NCBI GenBank assembly: GCA_013044065.1
Contig: JABEVA010000128.1
Coordinates: 1-6,808, forward strand
Origin: Phycisphaerae bacterium
GTDB taxonomy: Bacteria; Planctomycetota; Phycisphaerae; WQYP01
DNA: 6,808 nucleotides
Reading direction: 5' to 3'
Notes under the pieces: generated by a model
What the model saw: only the letters and a program-made list of their open reading frames with translations
Told to the model about the DNA's origin: nothing
The model's database searches: none
Made by a program: the position numbers and the translations under genes
In this document: positions 4,718-6,808 of the stretch, one piece after another
How the letters are laid out: each line of letters opens with the position of its first letter
Position numbering within the stretch: the first letter of the stretch is position 1

Positions 4718-6331
4718 ATGGCTGCAAAGCAATTAATGTTCGATCGGGAAGCCCGCCAGAAAGTCTTGGCGGGTCTGAGCAAACTGGCCGGGGCCGTCAA
4801 AGTCACGTTGGGGCCTTCGGGTCGCAATGTGGTGCTGGCCAAAAGCTGGGGATCGCCGCAAATCACCCGCGACGGTGTGACGGTGGCTAAGGAAGTTGAG
4901 TTGCCCGAGCCTTTCGAGAATATGGGGGCCAAGCTGGTCAACGAAGTCGCCGGTAAAACCAACGATATAGCCGGCGACGGTACTACCACGGCAACCGTTC
5001 TGGCGGAAGCAATCTACTCCGCCGGTCTGCGTACCATTACCACCGGAGGAAACTCGGTGGTTGTGAAGCGTGGTATAGACAAGGCCGTGGAAGCGGCAAC
5101 GGAAGCGATTCGTGATATGTCCCGCAAAGTCAACGGCAAGGACGATCTGCGCAAGGTGGCAACGATTTCCGCCAATTCCGACAGCAGCATTGGTGATCTA
5201 ATCGCGGATGCTCTGGATCGTGTCGGTAAGGATGGCGTTGTGACCATTGAAGAAGGTAAGAGTACTGAAACGGTCGTGGATCTTGTGGAAGGCATGGCTT
5301 TTGATAAAGGTTACCTCTCGCCTTACTTCATGACCAATCCCGGCACGCTGGAGTGCGTGCTGGAGGACCCATACATTTTGCTCTACGAAAAAAAGATCAG
5401 CACCATCAGTGAGCTGCTGCCGCTACTCAATAAGATCGTGGCTGCAGCCAAGCCACTGCTTATTGTGGCGGAAGATGTCGAAGCCGAAGCTCTGGCCACG
5501 CTGGTGGTCAACCGCCTTCGTGGAATTTTGACGGTATGTGCTGTCAAAGCTCCTGGTTTTGGAGATCGGCGCAAGGCCATCATGTCCGATCTGGCTACGG
5601 TCACCGGTGGCAAGTTCATCAGTGAAGATCTGGGTGCTAAGCTCGATACCATAGAACTCACCGATTTGGGGCGGGCTAAGAAAGTGTCGATCGATAAAGA
5701 TAACACCACCATCATTGAAGGTGCCGGACGAAAGAAGGATATTGAAGCTCGCGGTGCTCAAATCCGCCTGCAAATCGAAAAAACAACCAGTGATTATGAT
5801 CGAGAAAAACTCCAGGAACGTCTGGCTAAACTTACCGGTGGTGTGGCGGTCTTGCGCGTTGGTGGTTCCACTGAAACCGAAATGAAAGAGCGAAAGTTCC
5901 GGGTGGAGGATGCCCTGCACGCGACTCGCGCTGCGGCTGAAGAAGGCATTGTCGCTGGTGGCGGCGTAGCCTTTCTGCGGGCCATTGCCGCTGTGGAGGA
6001 TGCCAAGGCCAAGGCTCGTGGAGATGAAAAAATCGGTTTCGATATTATTATCTCTGCCTTGCGAGCTCCCACTCGTCAAATTGTGGAAAATTCCGGTGAA
6101 GATGGCAGCGTGGTCGTCAACACGATCCTCGAAAAGGATGGCTCCTGGGGCTATAATGCCGCAACCGGTGAGTTCGGTGACATGTTCAAGATGGGCATTG
6201 TTGATCCGGCCAAAGTGGCCCGAGTGGCATTGCAAAATGCGGCATCGGTGGCTGGTTTGTTGCTTACCACTGACTTGCTGGTGACCGAGCTTAAAGAAGA
6301 AAACGAACAGATTGCCGGAGCCGTTCGTTAA
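4718..6331 (+). CDS. groEL: 60-kDa chaperonin GroEL, paralog 2, lacking the GGM tail
   Basis: This second GroEL has 537 residues and aligns with E. coli GroEL almost without gaps up to the C-terminal tail: Asp52, Asp87 in GDGTTTA, Tyr203 and Asp398 in VEDALHATRA all fall at the E. coli numbers. The signature AAAEEGIVAGGG is present. The apical surface is canonical (GYLSPYF, LLPLLNKI, ALATLVVN), with one change in the helix lead-in, DVEAEAL for DVEGEAL. Unlike GroEL1 it ends in LKEENEQIAGAVR with no Gly-Met tail. AGAGG (4704-4708) nine bases before the ATG supports the start. It shares with GroEL1 a cysteine in VCAVKAPG, which E. coli lacks, but the two are well diverged, so this is not a recent duplication. 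It probably uses the GroES encoded just upstream. Whether the two GroELs mix in one ring cannot be told from sequence. Confidence 0.97.
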   Translation: MAAKQLMFDREARQKVLAGLSKLAGAVKVTLGPSGRNVVLAKSWGSPQITRDGVTVAKEVELPEPFENMGAKLVNEVAGKTNDIAGDGTTTATVLAEAIYSAGLRTITTGGNSVVVKRGIDKAVEAATEAIRDMSRKVNGKDDLRKVATISANSDSSIGDLIADALDRVGKDGVVTIEEGKSTETVVDLVEGMAFDKGYLSPYFMTNPGTLECVLEDPYILLYEKKISTISELLPLLNKIVAAAKPLLIVAEDVEAEALATLVVNRLRGILTVCAVKAPGFGDRRKAIMSDLATVTGGKFISEDLGAKLDTIELTDLGRAKKVSIDKDNTTIIEGAGRKKDIEARGAQIRLQIEKTTSDYDREKLQERLAKLTGGVAVLRVGGSTETEMKERKFRVEDALHATRAAAEEGIVAGGGVAFLRAIAAVEDAKAKARGDEKIGFDIIISALRAPTRQIVENSGEDGSVVVNTILEKDGSWGYNAATGEFGDMFKMGIVDPAKVARVALQNAASVAGLLLTTDLLVTELKEENEQIAGAVR

Positions 6332-6392
6332 GCGGTGCTGTGTTCGGTTGCTGGTTTGGTCACTTATGATTGAATCTTGACCGTCATGGAAA

Positions 6393-6407
6393 GTGGATTT
6401 CATCCAC
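6393..6407. promoter_or_regulatory. Inverted repeat GTGGAT-TTC-ATCCAC, possible operator
   Basis: A perfect six-base inverted repeat with a three-base centre lies over the expected -35 region of the TATAAT at 6418. This placement would let a bound protein block or replace -35 contacts. It could instead be a small hairpin after groEL2, but no T run follows. Confidence 0.35.
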
Positions 6408-6417
6408 CGGATGCGGC

Positions 6418-6423
6418 TATAAT
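6418..6423 (+). promoter_or_regulatory. Candidate -10 box of a dnaJ promoter
   Basis: A perfect TATAAT lies 81 bases upstream of the dnaJ ATG, with a start expected near 6430. No good TTGACA stands 16-18 bases upstream; the best local match is TGGATT (6394-6399), which falls inside the inverted repeat. If real, the promoter is weak or activator-dependent, and its transcript would begin just before the strong hairpin at 6440. Confidence 0.4.
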
Positions 6424-6439
6424 TGAAGGTTCGGAAGCT

Positions 6440-6476
6440 AAGGCCTGGGGATATATACAATGTATCCCCGGGCCTT
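6440..6476 (+). terminator. Strong hairpin between groEL2 and dnaJ
   Basis: AAGGCC-T-GGGGATA (6440-6453) pairs with TATCCCC-G-GGCCTT (6463-6476): fourteen pairs counting one U-G wobble, around a nine-base loop. GTTGTT follows, giving only a broken U run. It is the strongest hairpin in the window and fits a terminator or attenuator for the groEL cluster. Because it also lies between the TATAAT and the dnaJ start, it could equally be a leader structure limiting dnaJ expression. Confidence 0.6.
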
Positions 6477-6503
6477 GTTGTTCACGCCGAGAATTGAAAG
6501 CCT

Positions 6504-6808
6504 ATGGCCAGCAAGCGCGATTATTATGATATTCTTTCAGTCCAACGGACTGCTACCGCTGACGAAATTAAACGGTCCTATCGTCAGGCGGCGATGAAAT
6601 TTCATCCTGATAAAAATCCTGGCAATAAGGAGGCCGAACACAAATTCAAGGAATGTTCTGAAGCCTACGAGGTCCTTTCGGATCCGGAAAAGCGGAAACT
6701 CTACGATACATACGGTCACGATGGCTTGCGTGGCACCGCCGTCCATGATTATCAGCACATGGAGATGGATGATATATTTTCGATCTTCGATGATATCCTG
6801 GGTGGGCG
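6504..6808 (+). CDS. dnaJ: DnaJ (Hsp40) co-chaperone, 3' end beyond the window
   Basis: DnaJ binds unfolded proteins and stimulates the ATPase of DnaK (Hsp70) through its J domain. The first 101 codons are visible. The J domain occupies about residues 6-70, starting with DYYDILSV, with the catalytic HPD at 34-36 in MKFHPDKNPG and KFKECSEAYEVLSDPEKRKLYDTYG in helices III and IV. After it, the segment GHDGLRGTAVHDYQHMEMDDIFSIFDDILGG resembles the start of the G/F region of type I DnaJ but has few glycines in the visible part. The zinc-finger and C-terminal domains are outside the window, so type I versus type II cannot be decided. The Shine-Dalgarno is poor (GAAAG at 6496-6500, only three bases from the ATG), yet the N-terminus MASKRDYYDIL aligns exactly with DnaJ. 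It lies 172 bases after groEL2, separated by a strong hairpin. Confidence 0.93.
   Translation, partial: MASKRDYYDILSVQRTATADEIKRSYRQAAMKFHPDKNPGNKEAEHKFKECSEAYEVLSDPEKRKLYDTYGHDGLRGTAVHDYQHMEMDDIFSIFDDILGG

Noticed and set aside
5423..6460. 345-residue minus-strand frame opposite groEL2
   Set aside because: It is the antisense of a well-supported groEL2 and resembles no known protein. Its length comes from codon bias in the sense gene.

Overview
The window holds six protein genes, all on the + strand, in two blocks. Block 1 (1-2155) is the 3' part of a galactokinase gene (galK) followed 25 bases later by an anthranilate phosphoribosyltransferase gene (trpD). Block 2 (about 2373-6808) is a chaperone cluster: a first groEL (groEL1), a groES, a second groEL (groEL2), and the start of a dnaJ that runs off the right edge. 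The order groEL-groES-groEL-dnaJ differs from the usual groES-groEL pair.

The organism is a bacterium of medium GC content that uses sigma-54. The divergent GroEL pair, the DnaJ sequence following its J domain, and the style of the TrpD suggest a member of the Planctomycetes/Verrucomicrobia/Lentisphaerae group. That is an impression from remembered family sequences, not a placement, and no rRNA or marker gene here can settle it.

The 406-base gap between trpD and groEL1 (2156-2561) is the densest non-coding region. From left to right it holds several short inverted repeats (2207-2284), a near-consensus sigma-54 -24/-12 promoter (2373-2390, predicted start near 2400), and a leader of about 162 bases. 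The leader contains two sets of mutually exclusive hairpins and a possible 10-codon leader ORF, and ends in a strong Shine-Dalgarno. No HrcA/CIRCE operator was seen. This suggests the chaperonin genes are switched on by an enhancer-binding activator rather than by the usual repressor or sigma-32 routes.

The two GroELs look specialised. GroEL1 has a long C-terminal GGM tail (eight GGM units) but has lost the tyrosine equivalent to E. coli Tyr203 on its apical binding surface. GroEL2 keeps the canonical apical residues but has no GGM tail at all. Both keep the ATPase residues and so are probably active. The single GroES between them has an intact IVL mobile loop and could serve both. Hairpins lie in the groEL1-groES gap, the groES-groEL2 gap and the groEL2-dnaJ gap, and could set different transcript levels along the cluster. 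dnaJ may also have its own promoter (perfect TATAAT at 6418). DnaJ would hand substrates to DnaK and, with GroEL/ES, complete the cytosolic folding pathway.

The TrpD reads as a normal family member in fold and PRPP-binding motifs, but two acidic positions linked to Mg2+ binding are replaced (Asp to Thr, Asp to Cys).
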